Source: Anaerosacchariphilus polymeriproducens (GTDB lineage: Bacteria > Bacillota > Clostridia > Lachnospirales > Lachnospiraceae). Taken from it: DNA of 64,000 nucleotides. This document shows positions 27,975 to 35,814 of the stretch, one piece after another. The position numbers and the translations under genes were made by a program. The first letter of the stretch is position 1, and every line of letters starts with the position of its first letter. Below the pieces are notes generated by a model. That model made no database searches, was not told where the DNA came from, and was given only the letters and a program-made list of their open reading frames with translations. The DNA is taken from the NCBI RefSeq assembly GCF_003363435.1, contig NZ_QRCT01000009.1, positions 62,001 to 126,000 of the forward strand, read 5' to 3'.

Positions 27975-28631
27975 ATGAAAAATAAATTAACATCAGCGAT
28001 AGAAGCAGTTAGTAAGGTGAAAGACGGAGATACACTGATGATTGGTGGTTTTTTAACTGGAGGCCATCCGGAAAATCTGGTCAAGGCCCTTGTCGATACA
28101 AATTCTGCAGGAGGTCTGACAGTTATTTCAAATGATACAGGTACAAAGGAATTATCGATTTATCAACTTGTGAAGAGTGGTAGAGTGAAACGAATTTTTG
28201 CATCTTATATTGGTTCCAATCCGGAAACGGGAAGACTTCTTATGACCGGAGAAGCTAAGGTCCAGCTTTTTCCACAAGGTACACTTGCAGAAAAGATACG
28301 TGCAGGAGGAGCTGGTCTTGGAGGAGTTTTAACGCCTGTAGGTGTGGGGACAGTTGTAGAAGAGGGAAAGAAAAAAATCGAAATTGACGAGAAAGAATAT
28401 TTACTTGAAATGCCTCTTAGATCAAATGTAGCCTTAATAAAAGCAAATAAAGCGGATGAGGTAGGTAATCTTATCATAAACGGCTCTTCGCGTAACTTTA
28501 ATATCGTTATGGCAACAGCTGCAGATTATGTCATTGCAGAAGTAGATGAATATGTGAAAGAAGGGGAAATTGACCCAAATCATGTTAATGTTCCAGGAAT
28601 ATTTGTGGATGCAATTGTAAAGGTGGGATAA
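27975..28631 (+). CDS. ctfA: 3-oxoacid/butyrate-acetoacetate CoA-transferase subunit A
   Basis: 218 residues. The N-terminal MIGGFLTGGHPENLV and FPQGTLAEKIRAGGAGLGGVLTPVGVGT motifs are those of family I CoA-transferase alpha subunits. With subunit B it moves CoA between acetoacetyl-CoA and a short-chain fatty acid, supplying acetoacetate to the decarboxylase upstream. AGGAGG lies inside the end of adc, and the gap is 4 nt, so translation is probably coupled. Confidence 0.9.
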   Translation: MKNKLTSAIEAVSKVKDGDTLMIGGFLTGGHPENLVKALVDTNSAGGLTVISNDTGTKELSIYQLVKSGRVKRIFASYIGSNPETGRLLMTGEAKVQLFPQGTLAEKIRAGGAGLGGVLTPVGVGTVVEEGKKKIEIDEKEYLLEMPLRSNVALIKANKADEVGNLIINGSSRNFNIVMATAADYVIAEVDEYVKEGEIDPNHVNVPGIFVDAIVKVG

Positions 28632-28633
28632 TA

Positions 28634-29290
28634 ATGAATAATAGAGAATTTATTGCAAAAAGAATAGCAAAAGAACTTAAAGATGGAGATGTTGTAAATC
28701 TTGGTATTGGTATGCCTACAATGGTTGCAAATTATATACCGGAAAATGTTAATGTAATATTGCAGGCAGAGGACGGAATCCTTGGTGTCGGTCCAAAAGC
28801 AGAACCGGGAGAAGAACTAAGTGATTGTATTGATGCAGGAGGTAACTACATAACAACAGTGAAAGGTGCTAGTTTTTTTGATAGTTCGTTATCGTTTTGC
28901 ATTATACGGGGGGGACATGTGGATATCACGGTACTAGGCTCTTTGGAGGTTGATCAGGAGGGAAATGTGGCGAGCTGGATGATTCCCGGAAAAAAGGTTC
29001 CGGGCATGGGTGGAGCCATGGATCTTGTCGTTGGAGCTAAGAAGGTCATTATAGCAATGGAACATGTAGGCAAAAATGGATCACCTAAAATATTAAAAAA
29101 ATGTAAGCTTCCATTAACAGCTGTAAATGTGGCAAAAACCATTGTAACAGATATGGCAGTCTTCGATGTTGTACAGGATGAGGGGTTGGTACTGAAGGAA
29201 ATTGCTCCGGGACTTTCCGTAGAAGACGTTCAAAATTCAACAGAAGCACATTTTACGGTTTCTCCGGAATTAAAGGTAATTCAGGTTTAG
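28634..29290 (+). CDS. ctfB: 3-oxoacid/butyrate-acetoacetate CoA-transferase subunit B
   Basis: 218 residues. VVNLGIGMPTMVANYIP and the LQAEDGILGVGP motif, whose glutamate is the catalytic residue that forms the glutamyl-CoA intermediate, identify the beta subunit. The glycine-rich GKKVPGMGGAMDLV loop is also conserved. It begins 2 nt after ctfA and is followed 15 nt later by agrB. Confidence 0.9.
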   Translation: MNNREFIAKRIAKELKDGDVVNLGIGMPTMVANYIPENVNVILQAEDGILGVGPKAEPGEELSDCIDAGGNYITTVKGASFFDSSLSFCIIRGGHVDITVLGSLEVDQEGNVASWMIPGKKVPGMGGAMDLVVGAKKVIIAMEHVGKNGSPKILKKCKLPLTAVNVAKTIVTDMAVFDVVQDEGLVLKEIAPGLSVEDVQNSTEAHFTVSPELKVIQV

Positions 29291-29305
29291 GTATAGAACA
29301 TCAGG

Positions 29306-29872
29306 ATGATAAGGGCTGAAGAATTTTTTATAGAACAACTTATATCTAATAAAATCATTTCTGAGAAAGAAGTACAAATACATAAATTTGGAATTGAATG
29401 TTTAGTTTTAAAATTAATACATTGCATTTCATATTTAAGTATTGCTATTTATTTGAACATGCTGACTGAATTCATTGTAATCGGATTAGTACTGGTACCA
29501 TTAAGAAGAAATGCCGGAGGATATCATGCAAAAACAAAGATAGGGTGTTATTTGTTTTCCTGCTGTTATGTTTTAACTATTCTTTTATTATTAAAAACGG
29601 TAACGAATCATTTTATATGGTGGGGAGCATTCGCCTTATCAGACATAATTATTTTTTTAAGAAGTCCTGTAGATAATAGAAATAAAAGATTAGATAAAAC
29701 TGAAGTTCAACATTTTAGAAAGAAATCTCAAAAAATTTTAATATTTGTTAATATTAGTTGCTTTGTATTGATATTGATGCATTTATATTTTATAGGAAGT
29801 CTGTTAAGGTGTGGTATTTGTGCTACAGCATTATTAATGATATTTCCGGAATTAAAAGAAGGCCTTTCATGA
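29306..29872 (+). CDS. agrB: AgrB-type peptide-processing membrane protease
   Basis: 188 residues with several membrane segments. RRNAGGYHAKT followed by a cysteine gives the catalytic His and Cys spaced by seven residues, exactly as in AgrB. AgrB cleaves AgrD and forms the thiolactone at the membrane. It is separated from agrA-agrC-agrD by adc-ctfA-ctfB and, with a 15-nt gap to ctfB, is probably on their transcript. The ribosome binding site is weak (CAGG just before the ATG). Confidence 0.9.
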   Translation: MIRAEEFFIEQLISNKIISEKEVQIHKFGIECLVLKLIHCISYLSIAIYLNMLTEFIVIGLVLVPLRRNAGGYHAKTKIGCYLFSCCYVLTILLLLKTVTNHFIWWGAFALSDIIIFLRSPVDNRNKRLDKTEVQHFRKKSQKILIFVNISCFVLILMHLYFIGSLLRCGICATALLMIFPELKEGLS

Positions 29873-29896
29873 TAAATATTCTATCATGAAAGGCCT
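29860..29896. terminator. Bidirectional terminator between agrB and gvpA
   Basis: AGGCCTTTCATGATA and TATCATGAAAGGCCT form a perfect 15-bp stem with a 7-nt loop. It covers the last codons of agrB and lies between convergent genes (agrB plus, gvpA minus). Confidence 0.8.
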
Positions 29897-29905
29897 ATAT
29901 TAGCA

Positions 29906-30121
29906 CTATGCTATTTTTTTAGGTTTCTCTTTTGCGAGTAATCCAACAGCATCTGCATAACATAACCAAGTTTCTACGCTTGCTATAACGATTCTTGCTT
30001 CTACTGCCAAGAGGTCAATTCCAACTAATGAAACTCTAACCCAAAGGTCAACAATAATACCTTTGTCAAGGATTCTATCAATAACTTCTGCTAAACTTGA
30101 AGATTCAATTGAATGTTTCAT
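29906..30121 (-). CDS. gvpA: Gas vesicle structural protein GvpA, copy 1
   Basis: 71 residues from the ATG at 30121 behind AAAGGAGG; an in-frame ATG 18 nt earlier is not needed. [42 protein letters not shown] and YADAVGL are the GvpA signature: helix, two beta strands and helix that assemble into the rib wall. The position before YADAVGL is cysteine, where I remember lysine as more usual. It is the second of two tandem minus-strand copies and has its own promoter-like element (30154-30183). Confidence 0.95.
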   Translation of the reverse strand: MKHSIESSSLAEVIDRILDKGIIVDLWVRVSLVGIDLLAVEARIVIASVETWLCYADAVGLLAKEKPKKIA

Positions 30122-30153
30122 ATATAAGCCTCCTTTCAAAGATGATTATAAAA

Positions 30154-30183
30154 CAATATATGAGTTCAAAATAATAATGTAAC
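30154..30183 (-). promoter_or_regulatory. Candidate sigma-K-like promoter of gvpA copy 1
   Basis: On the minus strand GTTAC (30183-30179), 16 bp, then CATATATTG (30162-30154). The sporulation sigma-K consensus is AC, 16-17 bp, CATA-N3-TA. The element fills the gap between the two gvpA genes and matches the one at 30450-30479 in both boxes and spacing. Confidence 0.4.
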
Positions 30184-30187
30184 AATA

Positions 30188-30412
30188 TTATGCTAATTCC
30201 ATAGTTTTAGGATGATGTTCTTTTTTAAGTAATCCAACAGCATCTGCATAACATAACCAAGTTTCTACGCTTGCTATAACGATTCTAGCTTCTACTGATA
30301 AGAGGTCGATTCCAACAAGAGAAACTTTAACCCAAAGGTCAACAATAATACCTTTGTCAAGGATCCTATCAATAACTTCTGCTAAGCTTGACGATTCAAT
30401 TGAATGTTTCAT
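30188..30412 (-). CDS. gvpA: Gas vesicle structural protein GvpA, copy 2
   Basis: 74 residues, nearly identical to copy 1 through residue 62, with a different tail ([12 protein letters not shown]). The full GvpA signature is present, including [20 protein letters not shown] precedes the ATG. It is divergent from copy 3 and upstream of copy 1. Near-identity at protein level with third-base differences suggests duplication followed by purifying selection. Confidence 0.95.
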   Translation of the reverse strand: MKHSIESSSLAEVIDRILDKGIIVDLWVKVSLVGIDLLSVEARIVIASVETWLCYADAVGLLKKEHHPKTMELA

Positions 30413-30449
30413 AATGAAACCCCCTTAATAATTAACTTGTTTCTAATAA

Positions 30450-30479
30450 TAATATATGAAAAAGTGAGAATAGTGTTAC
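30450..30479 (-). promoter_or_regulatory. Candidate sigma-K-like promoter of gvpA copy 2
   Basis: On the minus strand GTAAC (30479-30475), 16 bp, CATATATTA (30458-30450), a full match to AC-N16-CATA-N3-TA. It would start transcription about 30 nt before the ATG. Confidence 0.42.
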
Positions 30480-30610
30480 ATTCTATGAATTGAAACTGCA
30501 ATTTGTAGTAAGACATTTTTATAAGATACTTTTTTATCAAAATAAATTAGGAAGAAACTTTTGTTAATACACGAATATAATGTAAAGAAATAGTTGATGG
30601 AGGCATATAC

Positions 30611-30835
30611 ATGAAACATTCAATTGAAGCTTCAAGCTTAGCAGAAGTAATTGATAGGATCCTTGACAAAGGTATCGTTGTTGACCTTTGGCTTAGAGTT
30701 TCACTCGTTGGAATCGACTTATTAGCGATAGAAGCTAGAATTGTTATTGCCAGCGTAGAAACTTGGTTATGTTATGCAGATGCTGTTGGATTACTTCAAA
30801 AAGAACATCATCCTAGGGCACTGGAAGTAAAATAA
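30611..30835 (+). CDS. gvpA: Gas vesicle structural protein GvpA, copy 3
   Basis: 74 residues with the GvpA signature ([39 protein letters not shown]) and a tail [11 protein letters not shown] like copy 2. It heads the plus-strand gas vesicle genes. TGGAGG precedes the ATG at 10 nt. A TATAAT at 30576-30581 could be its -10, without a good -35. The cysteine before YADAVGL is present, as in the other copies. Confidence 0.95.
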   Translation: MKHSIEASSLAEVIDRILDKGIVVDLWLRVSLVGIDLLAIEARIVIASVETWLCYADAVGLLQKEHHPRALEVK

Positions 30836-30864
30836 TATTAAACTCCAAAATACGACAGAATTGG

Positions 30865-30939
30865 ATACTGCGCACGGTCAATCGAAACATACTAATAAAT
30901 TGTAGTAATAAACATAAAAATGTAGTCCGTGTGCAGTAT
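30865..30939 (+). promoter_or_regulatory. Long-range inverted repeat between gvpA and the accessory genes
   Basis: ATACTGCGCACGG (30865-30877) pairs with CCGTGTGCAGTAT (30927-30939) over 13 bp with one G-U. The 49-nt loop can form a weak inner hairpin (ACTA/TAGT). No T-run follows, so it may be a partial attenuator or RNA stabiliser that keeps gvpA message in excess over the downstream genes. Confidence 0.5.
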
Positions 30940-31012
30940 AAGATATAGGATAAATTGTAACATTTAGTAATCGATTATGAATATAAATATAATTTTATAG
31001 AGGAGGTTAAAA

Positions 31013-31384
31013 ATGTCACAGCGAATTCCTTCCAAGTGGTCGTATATTGTTAAATATATGGGAGGACACCCCAATATTACAGAAGAATGTGATGCGATAT
31101 TAAGATTTACTCGGAAGAGAATTGAAATAGAGAGTCTATATAAAGGAAAAATAGCGTTAGATTACAAGGATTGTAGAATTGAGATACAATCCGGTTTTGA
31201 GCGAAGACGAATAGTACTCATATATGATCAGTCATCGGATACAGAAGGTAGAATTTTTATGCAGATAAAAAAGAAAAGTGAAGAAAACGTAGTCGGAATA
31301 TTTCAAATTTATCAAAAATTATCTTTAGGTTCAGATGATGATATTCCTAAAGAAAGTAATAAATTATTCAAATTATTTAAATAA
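31013..31384 (+). CDS. Uncharacterised gas vesicle locus protein, possible PH/GRAM-like fold
   Basis: 123 residues, no membrane segment, basic strands. DAILRFTRKRIEIESL loosely resembles the central strand motif of the PH/GRAM-like proteins later in the locus (GQLHLTKNRLYFI), and the rest alternates short beta-type stretches, ending in a helix-like tail. I know no named Gvp family with this sequence. AGGAGG precedes the ATG. It lies between gvpA copy 3 and gvpN, so a role in vesicle formation is inferred from position only. Confidence 0.6.
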   Translation: MSQRIPSKWSYIVKYMGGHPNITEECDAILRFTRKRIEIESLYKGKIALDYKDCRIEIQSGFERRRIVLIYDQSSDTEGRIFMQIKKKSEENVVGIFQIYQKLSLGSDDDIPKESNKLFKLFK

Positions 31385-31484
31385 AAATTAGTTGAATTAT
31401 CTTTTACTATATAATATTTTCGATTTTATTTGATACATACAATAGATGGAATGTGAAATTTGAAAATAGGGAGGTTGAAAATGC

Positions 31485-32420
31485 ATGCCTAAAGAAGGGG
31501 TTAAAGGTTTAGGTGATGTTGCAATGGCATACAATAATGCTTTTACATTAACACCATATGTAGATGAAATTATTAATCGAGCATTATTATATCTCAATGC
31601 AGGATATCCAATACATTTAAAAGGACCAGCAGGAACAGGAAAAACGGTATTGGCTATGTATATTGCTAAACTAATCGGAAAACCTACAACCATGATTTTT
31701 GGAAATGAAGCAGTTGAAACATCAGATATGATAGGTTCAGATTTTGGATATACAAAAAGGGTAGTAGAAGATAACTATATACATTCAGTCCATAAAATAA
31801 TGGAAGATTACGAGCAAAAATGGATAGACGGTAGAATTATTAATGCTTGTGAAAAAGGATATGTTCTTATTTATGATGAATTCACACGATCAAGGCCAGA
31901 AACAAATAATATTCTTTTATCAGTTTTAGAAGAAAAAGTACTTGAATTACCCATAAATTACTATGGTAGCAATAAATTGTTAAAAATACATCCCGATTTT
32001 AAGATAATTTTCACAAGTAACCCGGAAGAGTATACAGGAGTTTACAAATCTCAGGATGCTTTAGTAGACCGATTTATAACTTTGGAACTGGATTTTCCGG
32101 ACCAAAACAGTGAGGTCAATATCGCAGTTGCTAATAGTGGTCTTTCTTTGGATAAAGCAGTAAATTTGGTATCGATTGTAAGAAGTTTCAGAGAAATTAA
32201 TCGGTCTAAATTTTTAGTATCCTTAAGAGACTCTATAAAATTGTGTAAAATTATTAAGACAGCTAATATAAATATTGCATATGATAATGATGTTTTTCGA
32301 AAAGTTTGTATCGATGTATTAACTTCTGGAATCAGTGTTCAAAAAACAAATATTGATAGAACAAAGATTAAGGAAGAGCTGAATACAATTATTAAAGTGG
32401 TTCTAATGGAACATAAATAA
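31485..32420 (+). CDS. gvpN: GvpN, MoxR-type AAA+ ATPase
   Basis: 311 residues. Walker A GPAGTGKT (about 47-54), Walker B YVLIYDEFTRSRPE (about 127) and the sensor-1 region FTSNPEEYTG are those of GvpN, an AAA+ ATPase of the MoxR branch needed for enlarging gas vesicles. The ATG at 31485 follows GGGAGG; an overlapping ATG at 31481 runs into a stop after three codons. Confidence 0.93.
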   Translation: MPKEGVKGLGDVAMAYNNAFTLTPYVDEIINRALLYLNAGYPIHLKGPAGTGKTVLAMYIAKLIGKPTTMIFGNEAVETSDMIGSDFGYTKRVVEDNYIHSVHKIMEDYEQKWIDGRIINACEKGYVLIYDEFTRSRPETNNILLSVLEEKVLELPINYYGSNKLLKIHPDFKIIFTSNPEEYTGVYKSQDALVDRFITLELDFPDQNSEVNIAVANSGLSLDKAVNLVSIVRSFREINRSKFLVSLRDSIKLCKIIKTANINIAYDNDVFRKVCIDVLTSGISVQKTNIDRTKIKEELNTIIKVVLMEHK

Positions 32421-32439
32421 TGGGGGAGGGAAATAGTTC

Positions 32440-32649
32440 ATGCAAAAAATTAAAACACTGAGTCATGTATATCTAAGACCTGATCCAATTTTGAACGGAA
32501 CATCTATATATCTTAAATTGCATAATATCACAAATCAGATGGAAAGGTTGGAACATACAAAGGAAACATGTTTGAACAGAATCGATATGGCTGATAAAAA
32601 GTTAGAGTTATTAGAGAAAAGATACAATGAATTAAAAAATCTTTTATAA
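32440..32649 (+). CDS. Small coiled-coil protein of the gas vesicle locus
   Basis: 69 residues. The first 25 are extended, then residues 28-69 form a charged heptad-type helix (MERLEHTKETCLNRIDMADKK onward, ending LLEKRYNELKNLL) that should form a coiled coil. GGGGGAGGG precedes the ATG and the gap to gvpN is 19 nt. I do not recognise the family; it may be an adaptor or scaffold like other small Gvp proteins, by position only. Confidence 0.65.
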   Translation: MQKIKTLSHVYLRPDPILNGTSIYLKLHNITNQMERLEHTKETCLNRIDMADKKLELLEKRYNELKNLL

Positions 32650-32818
32650 TTTTTAAAGTTTAAATATTAAATCTTTTAAAATAGATATTTTTAGAATAAT
32701 AATGAATATATTTAGTAAAAAGATAGATTCTGGTTTATCGTTCACAGTGCACAGTCTGGATATTTTAACTTGCTTTTTGTGTACTGTGAAAAGACTAATT
32801 AAAAATGAGGTGAATTTC

Positions 32819-33082
32819 ATGAAAAGAGTAATTGAAGCAGCTAGAATATTTTTTGAAGATCTTTATGAAAATACTGCAACCGTAGTTGGGGTAAAACGGT
32901 GTGAGGATAATTGGGAACTATTAGTGGAAGTTATTACAGATGATGATTATACGAGAAAGCGGGCTAAAAATGACTTAATATCTGTGTTTAAAGTAAATAT
33001 GGATTCTGATTTACAGATTATTTCTTATTCAAGAGAAGAGATACGAGAAAGAGGAAAGGCATTAGAAAAAACAATTTATTAA
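32819..33082 (+). CDS. gvpO: GvpO family gas vesicle protein
   Basis: 87 residues from the ATG at 32819 behind GAGGTG; the open frame extends 39 codons upstream but with no ribosome binding site. WELLVEVITDDDYTRKRAKNDLISVFKV followed by a strand with ISYSREEIRERG is the GvpO (GvpR) signature. The protein is cytoplasmic and is required for vesicle formation in haloarchaea and streptomycetes-type clusters. Confidence 0.88.
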   Translation: MKRVIEAARIFFEDLYENTATVVGVKRCEDNWELLVEVITDDDYTRKRAKNDLISVFKVNMDSDLQIISYSREEIRERGKALEKTIY

Positions 33083-33134
33083 ATGGTTACTAAAAATAGT
33101 AGAAATAAAATTTAAAAGTTAGGAAGAGATAAGA

Positions 33135-33617
33135 ATGGGATCTAATGATGACAATAGAAATGATGTAAAAGGACCATTCAATAACCTTATGAAAGGTTTG
33201 GAAGGTATTTTGGGTGTGGTTGATGATTTAATTGTAAACGGAGAAAATTTTAAGAATTTATCTGGTGAAATCGAGTTACCATCTCAAAATAAAGTGAAAA
33301 CTCATTATGATATGACGATAAAAACCGGTCTAAATGAAGTACATACGAATAGTAAATTTGTTAAAAATAGTCAGATGAAAATAGAACCTAGTATTGATAT
33401 TTATGAAGAAGAAATGGGATATCAGGTTATTGTTCTTACCAGCAATGTTGCAGAAAACGACATAAAAATCTTCAGTAATGATAATCGTCTTATATTTGAA
33501 GCCAGCAATGCAGAGGTAATTTATTATAAGGAAATAACATTACCATGTATGATAGACGATCAAAAACTTGTATGGACCCATAAAAATGGTGTTACTGAAA
33601 TAACAATCGGTAAATAA
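33135..33617 (+). CDS. gvpH: Hsp20-like gas vesicle protein (GvpH-type)
   Basis: 160 residues. The N-terminal 85 residues are low-complexity and polar. The C-terminal 75 form an alpha-crystallin-like beta sandwich: EPSIDIYEEEMGYQVIVLTS, an AENDIKIFSNDNRLIFEA middle and the closing VTEITI strand in place of the usual LxI/V. GvpH of archaeal and delta-proteobacterial clusters has this layout and acts as a chaperone for GvpA or GvpL. AGGAAGAGA precedes the ATG. Confidence 0.75.
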   Translation: MGSNDDNRNDVKGPFNNLMKGLEGILGVVDDLIVNGENFKNLSGEIELPSQNKVKTHYDMTIKTGLNEVHTNSKFVKNSQMKIEPSIDIYEEEMGYQVIVLTSNVAENDIKIFSNDNRLIFEASNAEVIYYKEITLPCMIDDQKLVWTHKNGVTEITIGK

Positions 33618-33675
33618 TATCCTTCAATTTAGAGAGTCTAGACTTTGTACGCCGATGCTGAAAGGAATGATTTTA

Positions 33676-35814
33676 ATGGAGGAAAAGAATAATTTAGTAT
33701 TAAAAGTAACAGAAACACTATCAAAAGATGTAGGGCATGGTATTGCCCGATTAGACCCTCAATCGATGAAAGCACTAGAAGTTGGAACAGGAGATATCAT
33801 TGAAATTGAAGGAGGGAAAAAAGGTATTGCGAAAGTAATGCCGATACAATCAGATTTAAGAGGTATGTCGATCATTCAGATCGATGGTTATACTAGGGAG
33901 AGTTCCGGAGTAACGATAGGAGAAAATGTTACTGTAAAAAAGATAGAATGTGCAAAAGCAAAAAAAGTAAATTTACTTAAAATAAATAGTAAATATACAG
34001 ACACAAATGAAGATGAGGGAACTTACATAGGCCGGTTAATTGAAGGACTAGCATTGCTAAAAGGGAATAAGATCAGAGCCAATTTAATGGGATCTTTATT
34101 TTATGAGTTCATGGTTGAGAGTACAGATCCAGAAGGAGCGGTTATTATAAACCGTGATACTAAATTGAAGATCATCAATAGCAAGGAACAGGGGAATTTT
34201 AATTTAAGGGTGACATATGAAGATATTGGCGGACTCGGCAATGAAATATTAAAGATTCGGGAAATGATAGAGTGGCCATTAAAGCATCCCTATTTATTTG
34301 AAAAGTTGGGTATCGATGCACCAAAAGGAGTTCTATTACATGGAGCACCTGGAACAGGAAAAACATTGATTGCAAAAGCGATTGCAAATGAAACGGACTC
34401 TTACTTTGTAAGTATCAATGGCCCGGAAATAATTAATAAATATTATGGGGAAAGTGAAGCCAAGCTACGGGAAATATTTGATAAGGCAGTGAAAAATGCT
34501 CCTAGTATCATATTCATAGATGAAATCGATGCAATTGCTCCTAAAAGGGAAGAAACTAAGGGAGATGTGGAAAAGCGTGTGGTCGCACAACTGTTAACAC
34601 TCATGGATGGTATCAGGGATAGAGGAAGAGTGATGGTAATTGGAGCGACCAACATACCAAATTCATTGGACCCTGCACTAAGACGACCGGGTAGATTTGA
34701 TAGAGAAATCCAGATTGGAATTCCTGATGCCAAAGGTCGTATGGATATTTTAAATATACATACCAGAGGAATGCCATTGGGTTCCGATGTCGATATTAAG
34801 AAATTGTCCGAATTAACGGGAGGATTTGTTGGAGCAGATTTAAATGCGTTATGTAGGGAAGCGGCTATGATTACGGTAAGAGATGCTTTTCAGGGACAAG
34901 AATTAAGTAACGAAAATCAGCTAAATGAGATTATATTTCATTTAAATATTCCTATGCAGAACTTTATGCGTGCACTCACTCAGGTCGAGCCTTCAGTTAT
35001 TCGAGACGTGGTGATTGAAGCACCGGATGTCTCATGGAATGATGTGGGCGGGCTGAAAGAAGTAAAGCAATATTTTAAGGAAATTATTGAGTGGCCATTT
35101 CAATACAGAGAAATTTATGAGCATGTCAAAGTTAATGTTCCAAAAGGAATTTTATTGTATGGAGAACCCGGAACCGGAAAGACATTATTGGCAAAAGCTT
35201 TGGCAAATGAACTAGGCTTTAATTTTCTTTGTATTAAAAGTTCGGAATTATTATCAAAATGGTTTGGGGAATCAGAGAAAAATATTCATCAAATATTTAA
35301 AAAGGCAAGAGAGGCAGCTCCCAGCATTATTTTTTTTGATGAAATTGACTGCATAATGAAAGCACGTGGGAATCATCAGGAATCTTCTGATGTTCAGGAC
35401 CGTATTACAAGTCAGGTACTCATTGAAATGGATGGAGTACAAGAAATGAGAGATGTTATTGTGATGGGAGCAACAAACAGAATTCATTTAATTGATGAGG
35501 CACTATTGCGATCCGGCAGATTTGATATAAAAATTGAAGTGGGGAAACCCGATTGTGCGGCTAGAGAGGAAATATTTAAAATACATTTAGAAGGCAGGCC
35601 TTTGGAAAAAGACTTTTGTTTTAAAGAACTTGGAAATGTAAGTGATGGGTTGTCAGGAGCAGATATTAAACATGTTTGTGATGTATCAGCTCTTAGTGTT
35701 GCAAAACAATGTGTTACGGAAGGGGTCAAGTTAGAAGAGGCTGTTATTACAACATCCTTAATAAAATCTATAATGGAAGGTCAAAAATGGAGGGATTCAA
35801 ATGCCAGGTCCTGA
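33676..35814 (+). CDS. CDC48/VAT-type double AAA ATPase of the gas vesicle locus
   Basis: 712 residues: an N-terminal double-psi-barrel CDC48_N-like domain (about 5-90, VTETLSKDVGHGIARLD), then D1 (Walker A GAPGTGKT about 223-230, Walker B FIDEIDAIAPKR) and D2 (Walker A GEPGTGKT about 496-503, Walker B FFDEIDCIMKAR), each with the arginine-finger LRRPGRFD / LRSGRFD motif. Such p97-like unfoldases are typical of archaea and eukaryotes but occur in several bacterial gas vesicle clusters. The ATG at 33676 is 9 nt after AAAGGA. It overlaps gvpF/L by 14 nt. Confidence 0.92.
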   Translation: MEEKNNLVLKVTETLSKDVGHGIARLDPQSMKALEVGTGDIIEIEGGKKGIAKVMPIQSDLRGMSIIQIDGYTRESSGVTIGENVTVKKIECAKAKKVNLLKINSKYTDTNEDEGTYIGRLIEGLALLKGNKIRANLMGSLFYEFMVESTDPEGAVIINRDTKLKIINSKEQGNFNLRVTYEDIGGLGNEILKIREMIEWPLKHPYLFEKLGIDAPKGVLLHGAPGTGKTLIAKAIANETDSYFVSINGPEIINKYYGESEAKLREIFDKAVKNAPSIIFIDEIDAIAPKREETKGDVEKRVVAQLLTLMDGIRDRGRVMVIGATNIPNSLDPALRRPGRFDREIQIGIPDAKGRMDILNIHTRGMPLGSDVDIKKLSELTGGFVGADLNALCREAAMITVRDAFQGQELSNENQLNEIIFHLNIPMQNFMRALTQVEPSVIRDVVIEAPDVSWNDVGGLKEVKQYFKEIIEWPFQYREIYEHVKVNVPKGILLYGEPGTGKTLLAKALANELGFNFLCIKSSELLSKWFGESEKNIHQIFKKAREAAPSIIFFDEIDCIMKARGNHQESSDVQDRITSQVLIEMDGVQEMRDVIVMGATNRIHLIDEALLRSGRFDIKIEVGKPDCAAREEIFKIHLEGRPLEKDFCFKELGNVSDGLSGADIKHVCDVSALSVAKQCVTEGVKLEEAVITTSLIKSIMEGQKWRDSNARS

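Noticed and set aside
29906-30835. Repeat element or mobile DNA explaining the three gvpA blocks
   Set aside because: Similarity is limited to the coding regions and the two promoters; no transposase, terminal repeats or target duplications are seen.
31400-31445. CATACAAT (sigma-E -10 box) upstream of gvpN
   Set aside because: The nearest -35-like ATATT is 17 bp away, outside the usual 13-15 bp, so I do not call a sporulation promoter there.
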